64,000 nt of DNA from Melampsora larici-populina 98AG31 (taxonomy: Eukaryota > Basidiomycota > Pucciniomycetes > Pucciniales > Melampsoraceae): contig NW_006768786.1 of NCBI RefSeq assembly GCF_000204055.1, positions 670,873 through 734,872 of the forward strand, written 5' to 3'. How positions within the stretch are numbered: position 1 is the first letter of the stretch; the number at the start of each line of letters is the position of its first letter. This document shows positions 51,168 to 63,973 of this stretch, piece by piece. The translations under genes were made by a program, and so were the position numbers. The notes under the pieces were generated by a model. That model had not been told where the DNA came from and did not search any database. It was given only the letters and a program-made list of their open reading frames with translations.

Positions 51168-52424
51168 CCGCTACCCCCAACCCGCATGATCTTGACTTGA
51201 ATGTAAGGATCATGCTTTAAGTGCAGACATTAGTTTTACCTTTAGTCTGAGAGTATGCAATACACATAAAAACACATTAGACTCTCTAACAATTGCCAAA
51301 GGTAGCAAGTTAGAGAATGGACTAACACTCACTAAAAAACTCTTGAAATCCAGCACATTGGAGCAGCAACAAGAACTTTCTCTCTACTTCAGAGAGAAAT
51401 ATGCTAATCAAGAACTAAAGAAGATTCAGATTGACAATATAGTCAGCCTTGTAAATGATAATGGCATATTTATTTTGGCTGGAACATGCCATGGAAAAAG
51501 CTGATCAGGTTTGGAATTAAGCTTTCTCATGTTTCCCAAGGAAAAGGAACCAGTGGTCTTGGTCTTGAAGGCATTGGATGTACTTGCAAAAAATCATGTC
51601 AGTACATACTAGCTCAAGAATACATCTGATTCATGATTGATCACAGGTCTTGGAGGAGAGTCAAATTGTAATTCAGGCAATTGATCTTACAAAGACCACA
51701 CTTCGTTCAGAAGTATTGGCAAAATTGAAAGAAGGGGTTGCAAGTTTTGATAGACTTCAAATTTCAAGATTGCAAATGACCACAACAGCTGTAAAATATT
51801 AGCAATGCAAATGTGTTTGAAAATCTAAAAAGATAACTTTTTGAGCCCAATCAAAACTTTTGCTCTCCAATGTAAAAAGATGTTTCTGAGTCAGGGAGAA
51901 AATGTACAAAAAACAGGTGCTCAACATATCCAAGGCACACAAAAGTTCATGATTATATCAAAAAGAAATTATAGACCTTTTTGAACCACCAAAAGGCTGT
52001 TTCCTTTGTCACCAGGGTTTCCAATATAACATGTAAAGATTCCCCTCCATGCCTCTGGGGTTTGTAAGTTAGCCAATTCAAGAGAGTATTCACCCTGACT
52101 AGACTTCAAATGATCTTTCTGTATGAGGATCTTGAATCTGCTTGGTAAGCCAAATTGATGATGTGAAACCCACTGTGGCTTCAACCAGAAACAATGTGAA
52201 AAACTGAGGTCATCATCCCAATGATCAAGTTTTCTTGGCTCAAAACAGAGAGTTTGGCAAGCCCTCCCATTTGACATAAGCTCTTGAAGTCAATTTATGC
52301 AGCTTTGTAGCCCATCACAGTAGATACAGGCTACTGTGTGCTACCAATCACCATCAGCTGTGGGAATGGTCCCAAAGGTTGAGCATTTTTTCAACCTTAC
52401 TGCCAGATGGATAATTAACACTGT

Positions 52425-52933
52425 AGGGTACCTGAAGCCTTAGTCTGAGTACCTAAATCCCTAAGGTAGCATACCTAGGGTCTTAGGTACCCAAAACAGA
52501 AGCTGCCAAGTGACTAAGTGGTAGGGCTGTGGCCCGGACCTGCGAGCTCAGGGCCAGCCTCGCGACCAGACCCGGACCTGATGTGACCCGATGGCTTCCA
52601 AAAACAGCTCGGCTCACTCAGGGCAGGGCCAGAAGTCGAGCCCAGAGGCTTGGCAGGGGCAATGGGTGATGATCAGCTGGCAGGTAAGTTGTATGTCACC
52701 TGTTTTTTCATTCGAACATTGTTTTTTGATAGGCTTAGTCACCAGAAAAGCAGTGGCGACCCGGTCGGGTTGGGCACCCGAGACGCCCGCAGGGCCTTTC
52801 GGAGCATTGCCAGGCTAGGTCTCGTGGCCCCGGGCCCGGCCATGTGGACCATTGAGATGTGGTCGGGCAAAGCCGGTCGGTCAGGGTCGGGCCCGGGCCA
52901 CAGCCCTACAGTAAGTGGGGGGTTTAGGTACCC
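52425..52933. mobile_element. Possible outer element with GGGTACCT ends, interrupted by a younger insertion
   Basis: AGGGTACCTGAAG starts the segment and TTTAGGTACCC ends it in inverted orientation, with related GTACCTAAA and TTAGGTACCC motifs at 52450-52492. The element at 52521-52908 sits inside. The repeats are short, so the outer element is tentative. Confidence 0.4.
52521..52908. mobile_element. hAT-like non-autonomous element with 8-base flanking duplication
   Basis: The ends GTAGGGCTGTGGCCCGG are inverted at left and right. The flanks ACTAAGTG (52513-52520) and AGTAAGTG (52909-52916) agree at seven of eight bases, fitting the 8-bp duplication made by hAT transposases. The 388-base interior is strongly GC-rich with many GGCC/GGGCC stretches, unlike its AT-rich surroundings. 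Short frames at 52591-52982 are incidental. Confidence 0.8.
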
Positions 52934-55900
52934 AGCCTGTGTGATGTTTCTCTTTAGCTACTGTACTCAAATCCCTTCATGAGCCTGATCAACCTCAATT
53001 GCTACATAGCCATTCAGTTCCAAGTTCACCCAGAAAAGAACAATTTCTTTGGATCAATGTATTTCTAAGACTTGGTAGCATCAGTATCTCAGCTGATCTT
53101 GATTAAAATCAAGTAACATATATCAAAGGTCAACATCATGTCAATTACACTATGTTTCTTGTAATTTAGTTATCATCATGATGTGTGAATATCACTTGAG
53201 CAATCCTGAGAATCTCAATATTTATAATCCTTTCTTCACCTTGAATTCACTTTAGCTTTCCTTCCAACATTTTCTTGCATCCAATCTGGCCATCAAAACG
53301 TTTTTCTGTAGATTCACAGATCTTGTAAACCAAGGCTTTTGCAAAAAAAGATGTGATGGTGTTTGAGATTTTTGACACCCATTTGAGACGTGTAACTTCA
53401 TCAAACAGGTGACTGTATCATGTACTGGTATCCTTTGAACATATCAATTTTCTAACATCATACAAGATTAAGATCAGAACTTTTTTATTAGATTTTCAAT
53501 CACTTTATATTCTGTGTGAATCAATATCAACATAGCTTCTTTTGAATTGTTCCATGGAATAAACAATCTCATTTGAAGAGTCAAGGGTGAAATTTTCAAA
53601 ATCAATAAAGATTTCCAGGTAGAAAAATTAAGATCTTTGAAATTTGACTGTGAATGAAGAAAGAACTTTTGATGATGAGACATTATTTGAATTATTCATC
53701 AATCCATAACTTCAGATCAACATGATGATTTCTTCAAATCCGTTGAAAAACATTTGATTGAAATGTGTGTTTTGTAATGACAGGATTTCAATTCTTTTGA
53801 CTATGCTTGGTGAATGATCTTAATCATTCAGGGTAATTAGATTCAAATAAATCATGCATATAATGATACTCATCTTGATGAATGCACTCATCACCCTTAG
53901 TATGTTGTGTAGCATAACCAAGCTTATAAAATACAACTAGAAGTAAGCCAAAAGATCATTTAATTCAACTTAAAGGCAGCACGGTACCATAGGGACATGT
54001 GATAGATTCAGATCCTCAATCATTAAAAAATTCTAGTTGACTTGGATTGAATCTTTCAAACAATTGGGTTTGAGATTGATATTTAACATCAGGACATATG
54101 AGTTAGATTCAATTTCCATCAGATTTGAAGAAAGATGACTCTAAGCTCCTATATGTTTGTATATAAGCTCCTGGAAGTGTTTCACTGATCCTTGTAAGCT
54201 TATTGAGAGTATCTTCAATATACCCAAAACTGAACACTTTGTACAAGTGTCTAAAGTAAGTTCACCAATAGGTATAACAAGCCGTGTTCAGCATTCAGCT
54301 GAAAAAAACTGTTTGAGAGGAGAAGAAATTGAAGTAGGGCGAGCATAGAGAAATAGTTTTGCTTCAGCTATCTTTCAACGTAAACAAAAGGCTTTAAGTA
54401 CATATGATGAAATGTGAAGCACCTTGGAGAAAATATAAGATTGGAAGGGTTTCTCAGTTGTGAAACTACTTTTTCCATTCAATCAACACTCGTAGTGTTT
54501 GAAGTTTGCTTTCTACTCAACTCAGACAGGGCATGAAAGACGTTCGAGGATGAACTCAAATATGTGCCAAGATCATGAATGCGAACCTGCGTACATTCAC
54601 CTTCATGATTAATTTCAATCAAGACAATGCAGGGTAATTGAAGATCGGTCGGCACACGCAATCGCATGGTAAGCTGTTAGCTTAACAAAGCTCTATCTGC
54701 GCGGCCGCGTAAGCTAAGGTCTGGTGGTAAGAGAAGATTGTGCACGCTGGAAGATGATTTATTGTTATTGTTGTACAAGAACCCTGGAATGCCTTGGTCC
54801 CTATAAATACGGCACGGAAGTACATCTTGTTTTCCTCAGAACTATTTCCGCATGAAAAAAACCCTCAGATTTCTGCGGTTTTGTTCATTGGAAGGGCCGT
54901 CCCTGTTTGTGTTCTTGAACATCAGGAGCGTCTGCCTCATGTTTTAAAGTTACGCAGTGGTTCATTCTTTAGGTTTCTTACTTCTCGGCAAGATAGGCAA
55001 AAATATCAACTTATTTGGTTAATCATATTACTTAACCTTGGATTCCTAACTGTGGAACTGTGTTTAGTATTTACCAAGGTTCCAGATTTCCCTACGACCT
55101 TGGCCTGTTACCTTGGCTGAGGGTTTGTTTTGGTGGACCCAGAGCGGGGGATCGCCAGGCTGCCTTTGCGTCACGGTACTATAAATCCCGCTGACGTCAG
55201 GCCGATCTCTTGCTCATCTGGGTGACCTTGGTTCGGCGGAATTTAGAAATAAACTCTATTACGTACCACTTTGGAGAATGGATAATGGGATGAAAAAGTT
55301 CCGGTAATGTACAGAGTATGTGGTGAGGATTGCGGAATGCACTCATTTCTCAAGTTCTCACGGTGTAAAAACTCTGACTAAGAGTTATGGCCCATGGGTC
55401 ATATCGAAATTGGATCATGGAATTATGCCGCGCCTTGGTTAAGACTGGCAATCGGTGTTGATAGAGAAAGACGAAGAGATCACTCCTGATCCAGGAACAA
55501 AGTATCATTTCAGAACACCTTACCTAAGATGAAGATACCAGGGGTTTCTAATGAGCTCTCATGTGATTTGTGATTCGTGATTTGCTCATGAGTGGGATGA
55601 GACGTGATCAAGTGAGTCAGCCTTTTATGCTTACCAATTTCTTTGAATCAATCTCAAGAGAAGGGTCAGTTGTCTTATGCAACATGAGCATTTGACTAGA
55701 AGTCACAGAATTCAGTCAAGATTATCTAATCTTTGGCTTGGAGAGTCTTGGAGTAAGACCATATGATTTTTTTTGATTTCAAGGTGTTTATGATTGTAAA
55801 GTCTACTTTGAGAAATCCATTTCGGAGAAGTACCGATGAAGATGATTAGTTCAAGTCGAATAAGGAGTATGTATTAGAAGAAGATTGATTAGAAATTGAG

Positions 55901-56760
55901 TCAAGATAAGAGAGGATGGATTGAATCGATTGATTTGATTGGAAAGTGTTTTAGAAATCCAGATGAGTACCTGAATCGGGAAGTGAGTTTAGATTTGTCG
56001 GTACTGAGTTTATTTTATGAAGTTGAAATCAAATTTTCAAACCCCAGAGCACTTCATCGGATGCGGCGTGAAGTCAGCCTAGAGCCGCATCTCACCCCTG
56101 TTTTAAGTCAAGAGTCATGACTAGGACTTCCGACTGCTGATGAAGATGAAACATCAGATAAGAGGAAGAGAGGCAGTCGAAGTGATAGAGAAAGAGCAGA
56201 GCCAAGCCGAAAAAAGTAAAACTTTAAAGATAAGGAACTGGTTTGATTTGGATGAGGTAATGTTTTGAAGATGGTAAGTACACTTTCGTTCGGCTCAAAG
56301 TACGAAATGCCAAGTCAAAGTCAAGAGTATCAATCTTCAATCGATGAAGAGTTGAGACGACTCTGCGGATCGTTTAGAAATTCTTGAAGCTTACAACTTT
56401 TAACAAACTTGGCTGTCTTCTGTTTTCTGATTTCTCTTGGAAAACATCCAAATCACTGATCAAGTCTTCATCATCAGACAGAGACTCACTTTGAATATCT
56501 TTGACATTTACCCTTTACAATAGAATATAGATCTCATCTTTAAATTAAACCATCATCACCCTCTAGAGCCTTGGCGCCAAGGGAATCTACAGTCTTCTAT
56601 ATACAAATAATTTAAAACACCGTCAGTGACTGCGATCATCACCACCAACGAGCTACACCTGCTACACTTTTAACTGAAACCTTTCCATAGCTTTCAATAC
56701 AAATCTCAATCAGTGATTCTGAAAAATAGTTTTGATTTCCTACATATTCATCTCAGTTAT
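52934..56760. other. Gene-poor AT-rich region with two TATA-like sites
   Basis: No convincing gene. CCCTATAAATACGG at about 54800 and CTATAAATCCCGC at about 55184 look like strong TATA boxes but lead to no recognisable coding region. The frames nearby (54794-55120, 55896-56120) have no domain. This may be a decayed retroelement terminal repeat. Confidence 0.35.
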
Positions 56761-56768
56761 TCTAAACT

Positions 56769-56825
56769 CATCATCATCATCCATCATCCATCATCCATCA
56801 TCCATCATCCATCATCCATCATCAT
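56769..56825. repeat. ATCATCC microsatellite in the 5' region of the kinase gene
   Basis: About six copies of the 7-base unit ATCATCC follow a short CATCAT run, roughly 500 bases before the kinase ATG. The likely leader around it is also pyrimidine-rich. Confidence 0.8.
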
Positions 56826-57326
56826 TATCAACATATCATCATCGCAGTTATTATTATTCGTATTCCTATTATCTTTCAAATCTTTTTAATGCCAAGAGTT
56901 TTATAGATTAAACTACTCTCTTAAAATCATTATAGTAATACAACACATTTTATTATACGTCCATTCTAGATAGAAATCAAGACTAGTCGATTTTCTCACC
57001 ATTCTTATTGAAATTTGAATTCAAACTACTTTGGGAGTTTAATTAAATAACTATTCTCTTCAGTCTAAAATCAAACTCATCCAAGCCATCTTTTGAAGGA
57101 AATCTCAGCAACTCCATCTTCGTGAAAACCCTTCAAGTTTTCCCCCTTCACTCTTGATCATCTGACCATTTTTACCTATCAACAGTTGTTCTTCTTTTCA
57201 CCCTCACAACCTCAACTCGCTCGAGAAAAGGATCAAGTTTCAACTTCAATTCGATTCATTCAATCTAAACTTTCATCCTCATCACCTTGACCTTCTCTGT
57301 TCATCCATCAAACTGATTTCCAACAA

Positions 57327-59999
57327 ATGGAGTCATCATCTTCTCTTCAATTTACATCTTGTTCTAATCCTAACATGTCTTTAGATTTCATGACTTGTCT
57401 TTCTCCTATAAACCAATCAGATTCAACTTCGAATTCAAATCTCAACAACCAAAACTTGGATTCTCAATCAAATCAAAACAAATTAGATTCATTACATCAA
57501 GAGTTGGGTTTAAGTCATCAATCAAAACTTACCTTCTTAACAACCAGCAACCTACCAACCACTCCATCAGCATCATCACCAAGAACAACTTCGCCATCTT
57601 CATCATCTTCATCACCTACAAACTCAAATAACAAACCATCAATTGTAAATCTTAAAACCAAAGCTCAAGTCAACAAACCATCTCGTCTTCGTCAAAAATC
57701 AATCATCAACTTCTTCAAATCTCGTCCATCTACTCCTGAACCTTTACCGTTCAGCCCCGAACCTTTACCAACCAATCTTGAACCCAAGACTTTACCCATC
57801 AATCTTGAACCTACACCCTTGACCCCTAATCCACAAAGTCCAAAAACACTCAATACTTCAGCTGATGTATCCTCAAACTCTTCTACTCCAAAATCAATCA
57901 CCACCAAATCATCTTCGCATCCAACCTTACCTCAGTTTGTATTTGAACAAGCTGAACAAATTCGTGCTAGACTTGATGCTGAAAATGCACAACATGAAGC
58001 TCAAATCAAGCGTAAGCTTACAACACCATTACAATCCAAATCAACCCCTTCGCTTGGTGACCTGAAAAGGCTGCTTTCTCGTCGTACCACTCGAGTCAAC
58101 AATTTCAACAATGAGATGCATAAGCCTAATGGTCTCAATCTATCAAGTAGTTTGAATCGTAGTGGATTCTTTGGTAAACAGTCATTCAAGACTTCCTCCA
58201 ATCAAACTGTCACCCCGCAATCATCACCGGCAAAGGCTGCTGCTAGCTCTCCTGGCACCCCATTATGCCAATCTAATTTAAATCTCCAACAAAAGTATGG
58301 GAAATGGGGTAAAGTTTTGGGAAGCGGAGCTGGTGGTACTGTTCGTTTGGTTCAACAGGATCGAGATGCACCAATTTATGCAGTCAAACAATTCAGACCT
58401 CGACGGAAAGGGGAGAATGAGAAGGAATACCTTAAGAAAGTGACTGCTGAGTTTTGCGTAGGCAGTGCATTGCAGTACGTTTTGTCTCTGATTTTGAACA
58501 CCTTTGTTTCACCAAACTGATTTGGTTCTTTTCCCTCTAGTCATCCTAACGTCATTGAAACCATTGAAATCATTTCTGAACGTGGTCATTATTATGAAGT
58601 GATGGAATATGCTCAATACGATCTTTTTGCAATTGTCATGTCGGGTAAGATGGCTTTACCGGAGATTTATTGCGTTTTCAAACAAATCGTCAATGGAGTC
58701 GAGTACCTTCATTCCATGGGTTTAGCTCATCGTGATCTCAAATTAGATAATTGCGTAGTCAGTTCTGAGAGTTGTGTAAAGATCATTGACTTTGGTACAG
58801 CTACTGTCTTTCAATACCCTGGCCAAAGCTCCATACCTACTTCCGGAGTGGTCGGTAGTGATCCTTATTTAGCACCGGAAGTTCTCAATTCTAAAGAGTA
58901 TGATCCTCGCTTAACGGACGTTTGGAGTGTGGCCATCATGTTTATGTGTATGGCGCTTCGTCGGTTCCCTTGGAAATTACCCGATGCAGCTAAAGATCTT
59001 AGTTACCGAGCCTTTTCTCGTTCGCAAGCTAGTCTCACTCTAACTGAACCTAAACCTCAACCTACACTTCAAACTCCTCGGGCCAAGTCATCTAAAACGT
59101 TACCTATCAATCGTCAAAGCGATCAATCTCAAGATTCTAGGAAGATTGCTATACCTCAGAACCTATCTGTTCGTCTTAGTCAATCATCGAGTCAAACTAC
59201 TTCCAGTACCGTTCACGATTCAGGTTATGGAACTTGTGGTAGTGTTTCAGAGTCCGATTCTTCACGACCGACCATGTCATTTTACCCAGAATCGAATTCA
59301 ATGGTCTCAACGAGTCAATCATATAGTGCATCACCCACTGAATCACTCTATCATCCCGAAAGCCATCCTGATGATAGTGGTAATGAGTTTCCATTCACAA
59401 CCAATTTTGATGGTAAGAATCCTACAATAGCTCGTTGTTCATCAACCACAGATGATACAGATTTCAGTGAAGCCATTAGACCACCGTATTTGATGACGAC
59501 ACAATCATCACCCAACTTACTCACCTTTGCTCCGACATCCATTGCGATCCCACCTCTTCCTACGGAATCATCTTGGATTGGAGTTGCGATGACATCCGAG
59601 ATGGTCAGTCCTGGTTCACGTGGTAAGACTCGATCATCAATCACACCAGGAGGTCGAAGAATAGCCAGCGGTGAAATTCCAACACTTAGTCCAATTGAAC
59701 CGATCAAACCAAGCATGAAATTGATTTCAAATACAAGAAAAGTATCGGTTCAAGAAAAGTTTAAAGAAACACAAGAATTATTTAAATCATTACCGATCGA
59801 ATGTACTTCTGCCATGGAAAGGATGTTAACGATTTCAACCGAGAAGAGATGTACGTTAACTGATTTATTGGAAGAAGATCAATGGCTTAGATCGATTGAG
59901 ACTTGTGTGGATAAAGAAACTGGGAAAAGGTGTAGAGGTTCAGAAGGTCATTTTCATTTCTTGATCGGACCTGAAGTTGAAGTTGGAAAGAAGAAGTAA
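57327..59999 (+). CDS. Serine/threonine kinase of the HAL4/SAT4 (NPR) family
   Basis: Exons 57327-58474 and 58541-59999, for 868 residues. Fungal kinases of this family tune nutrient permeases and K+ transport at the plasma membrane. The first 320 residues are Ser/Pro/Asn-rich and disordered. The kinase domain starts [19 protein letters not shown] (Gly-rich loop), then YAVKQF (ATP-binding Lys), HRDLKLDN (catalytic loop), IIDFGTA (DFG) and DPYLAPEVL (APE). An insert of about 230 Ser-rich residues splits the C-lobe after [19 protein letters not shown]; the domain resumes at [18 protein letters not shown] and closes with [12 protein letters not shown]. All catalytic residues are kept. The exact family member (HAL4, HRK1 and relatives) cannot be fixed by eye. 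Confidence 0.9.
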
Positions 60000-62442
60000 A
60001 GATTCGAATCTGTTTTCAGGTAGAAGAGAGGTGATGAGAGAAGAAGAAAAAGGCGGATGTGTTGTATTGTACGATGAAATCAAAGAGGGATTTGTAGGAT
60101 TTTTTTTTCCATGTCTTGTTGTGTTGTTGTGTATAAAATATCAACTGTTTTTCATTTTTAATTTTTCTTCAATTTTCCTTTTAGACTTGTCATTCTTTTT
60201 CTATTATTTTTTTCAAATCTTATATTTTTTTCTTTTCGTATTTCAATTAAACTCTTTCTTACATTCATTTTAGAATCGAAACAGTTTATACATTTTTTTT
60301 TCTCGTACGTTTTTTTTTTCGATATGAAGAAATTTGTGTGTATAATTCTTTTTTTTCTTCGTTTGTTTGATCATGTGTGTGTGTGTGATTTTTTTGTGTT
60401 TGATTTTTATAATTAGTTGAAAAGAAATCAAATTTTTAAAGGAAAGTTTGAAATTATTTTGAGATGATTTTGGTACGGGTTTTTTCCTTGTGACATACAT
60501 AATGGATGAAGATCATCTTTGTCTTGTTTGTTACTTTTTTAAAAGATTCTTTGGTTCAATGATTGGATTTTTTGGTTTTGTGAGGATCCTAGTGATTGAT
60601 TGATTGATTGTAGTTTGTTTTTTTTGGTTTGAAATTGGACTTCTTGAGCTTCTTGAGGTTTTGATTATGGGTTTTTTTTGTATGGACTTGATTGATTTTA
60701 ATGGTGAACTTGAAAAGGATCTTTGGGTTTGGCAAAATGTTGGATTTGTTCTGTTTTTTTTTGGTTTTGCAATAAATTAATTTTGTTAGATTTATGTATG
60801 TATGTGATGGAAAATGAAACCTAAAGAAAAACTTTTGGTTTTACAAAAAACTTTTTTGATTTCTATTTGAGCAATTTGAAGTTTTATTTACTTCTTTAAA
60901 TTCAGTCATGAATTCATGGGATCATCAATGTCTTGAGCCATTCTCAAGTTTTCATTGTTCTCTAAATTCTTTCTTTTCAAATCTGAGATACAATTGTGTG
61001 ATTTGTGTACAGATTGTTCCCCCCTATTACTAACTTGAGATTTTTGAAAACCAAGAATCTACTTTTTGAGCATTAAGGGGAACTTAAAGAACATCTAAAA
61101 ATATGGTGGATCTGATTCATGGGTGCTACTCTGAAGCAGTGGGACTTGAATTTCCCCAAGGCAACTTTTGGCTGCTGTGACAAAAGTGTTTCTTTGGGTC
61201 TGTCTTTTCCCCTACTATAAGCCAAACCCATGACTTTCTTATAATTCTCAGTATAGTATAGTTGAAAGATACTATACCCACAGTATAATATGTTGGTATA
61301 GGATAGTGGCAGCCTTGCACCTACTCCTTCTGAATAGTTTTGTTGATGTCCATTATTATAGTTCTTCAAGAACGGATTCCTCATATTCCACCATTAATTA
61401 TTATTGGAGAATCAAAGGCTGACAATGGGTTTGACTTATCTCTTCTTGTTTTTCCAACCTTGATCTGAAGCTCCTCTCTTCTGTCTGGTGTGAGTGTGAG
61501 TTGTTGTTTCTGTGCCCGTTACTTGAGACTGACTAGCTAATTTTGACTCTGAAGCATTTAAATTTCTGTTGCTCAGGAGCATACAGATTGGTGTCTTGAT
61601 AAACAAGGTCACCTACTTGATCTGCTACTTGCTTTGCTTGTTTTTCTACATTAGATTGTCTCCCATCTGCTAATATCACTCTCTGTCAACCATCAGTATC
61701 TCCCACTATCTCTTGAACTTAAGTAAAGGAAACTCAAATATGACTTACATATTTCTTTACTCTTTTAACATTCACTTTTTTTTTCATCAATTTCTGTCTG
61801 CTAAAGATTACTGTGCTTATAGCAAGGTGGTACCTCAATCTAACTAACCAACAATTGTACAGCCCTTCTTAGAAATAATGTTTTTTTTTTTTTTTTTTTC
61901 ACTCCCAGATTTTACTCGGTTTCTGCCGTCTCATTCCTTGAGACTTTTAGACTGAGGAGTGGGTGGTGATCTCATATTTCTCCTGCACATCCATCTTTTA
62001 ACCACTATTCCTAATCGCAAATCCCTCGTTCGACAATCACGACCTCACCACCCACTGCACTCGTGATGAACTCACCTGCCGGACGGAGTCACGGCAGCCG
62101 AAAGTGCCATGACTCCGTTTTTCTTTGGAGCCCTTCGACCACCACGAAATCGACCAAGATATCACTTCATCCCCTTTCACCTCGAGTTCTTTCATTCCAC
62201 TTGTTTATCACCACGCCTTCAACTTGGTACTCTTTTTCTTTTGTTAAAAGTTTTCAATTCTTTCCGAGCCTATCATCTCACGTTTGATTCTCCCATTTTC
62301 TTTAGTGTTTTTCGTCGTCTTAGTGCGTCCATCGTCAACTACCATTTGAAAACGCCCTTTCGATTCAAAGCTCCAATCGGTCAGTGAGCCCATATTGTTG
62401 TGGATTGTTCACATGCTTATCTTTCATTCATCTGGGTCAGAA
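60000..62442. other. T-rich 3' flank and spacer before the last gene
   Basis: From 60000 to 60900 the sequence is very T-rich. A run of 19 T lies at 61881-61899. Minus-strand frames at 61073-61384 are unsupported. The stretch 61980-62440 is C/T-rich and probably the promoter and leader of the gene at 62443. No RNA gene recognised. Confidence 0.5.
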
Positions 62443-63973
62443 ATGCCTCGCGAAGCAATCAACAATTTGATCCATGAAGGCAAAAATCCCGACGAAGGTC
62501 TGTTCATCGATCCTAATGTTTCCCTTTTTCTAATTTCCCATCTTCATCCAACTGAGTCATTTCTCTGGTAGTTTTCGATCCGCCCTACCTGCTCACCGAC
62601 GGTAACGACGCTCCAGCGCGGCATCCCACTCTTGAGCGCCTCTGGCGCCAAGGCACGGAAAGCCGTCGCTTGATGGAAGAAAGCCAATCTTTCACCATCG
62701 CCGTCGCTTTCAAGATTCACACCAACAATACTGTTGATGTGATGCCCGGAATGGCCAATGCTCAATCTCCTTCGAAGGTCACCGCCGGCAAAAAGAAACC
62801 ACCGCCAGCTCCTACAGGCGCCATCATTGATTCAACCGATTTCAAAGACGGGCGCCTCTTAGACTTCAAAGTCTTCTTGTATGGCAAGTCTTTGAACGAA
62901 TTCAAAGACTTGATCGGCGATGTTTGTGACGAGTATTTTCCAGGAATCAAGAAAGTGGTTCTTGAAAGTGCGTTAGCACCACTGTTGACGTGGAATGCGA
63001 GTGTTGGTTCCAAAAAAACCAAATTGGTAGATTACGAAAGTTATCAAGAGTTGGTTAACAATTTGGACAAAAGTCGTACCTCAAAAGGTACAATCAACAT
63101 AGTACTTCCAAAAGCGCAAGTCAAAGAAAAACGGAATGCTCAGGTGTGTAATTTTCAGGTTCTCAGGTGTTCTCTTTAATCTCGGTGATCTGATTACCAC
63201 TTTTCCCCGGTTGCTTCCATTCAGGCCATCGGGGCAGTGGCGTATATCAAAGGGACCGCTGGACCTACTTCAATCGAAGCTGAACTGGCCGCTTCCAAGG
63301 AGGAAACAGCTTCGGCCAAAGAGGAAACAAAGGTACGATTCCTCTTAAATCTCGTGTGACTTCCAGATAGCTTCGGTCTCTGATTCTTTTGGTCATGCCT
63401 TTGTAGAAGGTCAAAGCGGCCAAAGAGTTAGAACTCGAAGTGGCGACTATCTACAATGAACACCTCGAAAGGGCTCTGGGTGGCGATGGTGCCATCTTGT
63501 CAGCCCCATGGGACCCGAACTACTTATATTGGTTTTCCCAACGATGTGCCTTCATATGGGCCAAGTCGATTGTAAGTGCCCAGTTCATTACATGTTAGGT
63601 TCCTAAGCTGATCATCTGGTTGTTTCAGCGTGATGGGTACACCAGTCGCGCTATGCCTCCTAGCACGACTGAATACAAGAGAGAGATGGCCCGAAACTCC
63701 GTCGAACACCCCGAGACGAGTGTGGACAACCGCGTCAAAAAACGTTACCCAGTGGCTGTACCAAGTTCAAAGAGTTCCTCATCGAAAAATCAAAAGCACC
63801 GCACCTTCTTTATGCAAGCTCCTGACGATGAAGTCAAGATCAAACAAGAACCCAAAAGCCCTTCAGGCTCAAAACGTAACCTGGAAGCCACCTCGTCTCT
63901 ATCCAGCTTGTCTTTCAACAAGAAGATTAAACAAGAATCTCGTCAGTTCTTTATTCAGTTCTCCGATAAGTAA
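62443..63973 (+). CDS. Unrecognised five-exon protein, 414 residues
   Basis: Exons 62443-62497, 62572-63143, 63225-63332, 63407-63571, 63629-63973 close in frame with standard sites. I do not recognise the family. The start MPREAINNLIHEGKNPDEGV is followed by a mixed alpha/beta region (SFTIAVAFKIHTNNTVDV, KDGRLLDFKVFLYGKSL, VVLESALAPLLTWNASVG) and a helical segment rich in Glu/Lys/Ala (EAELAASKEETASAKEETKK). Aromatic residues cluster at WDPNYLYWFSQRCAFIWAKS. The C-terminus is basic and Ser-rich with a KIKQEP/KIKQES pattern that could be SUMO-acceptor or nuclear-localising sequence. There is no signal peptide or membrane segment. Codon use is richer in C-ending codons than the neighbouring genes. 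It could be a lineage-specific nuclear protein. Confidence 0.75.
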
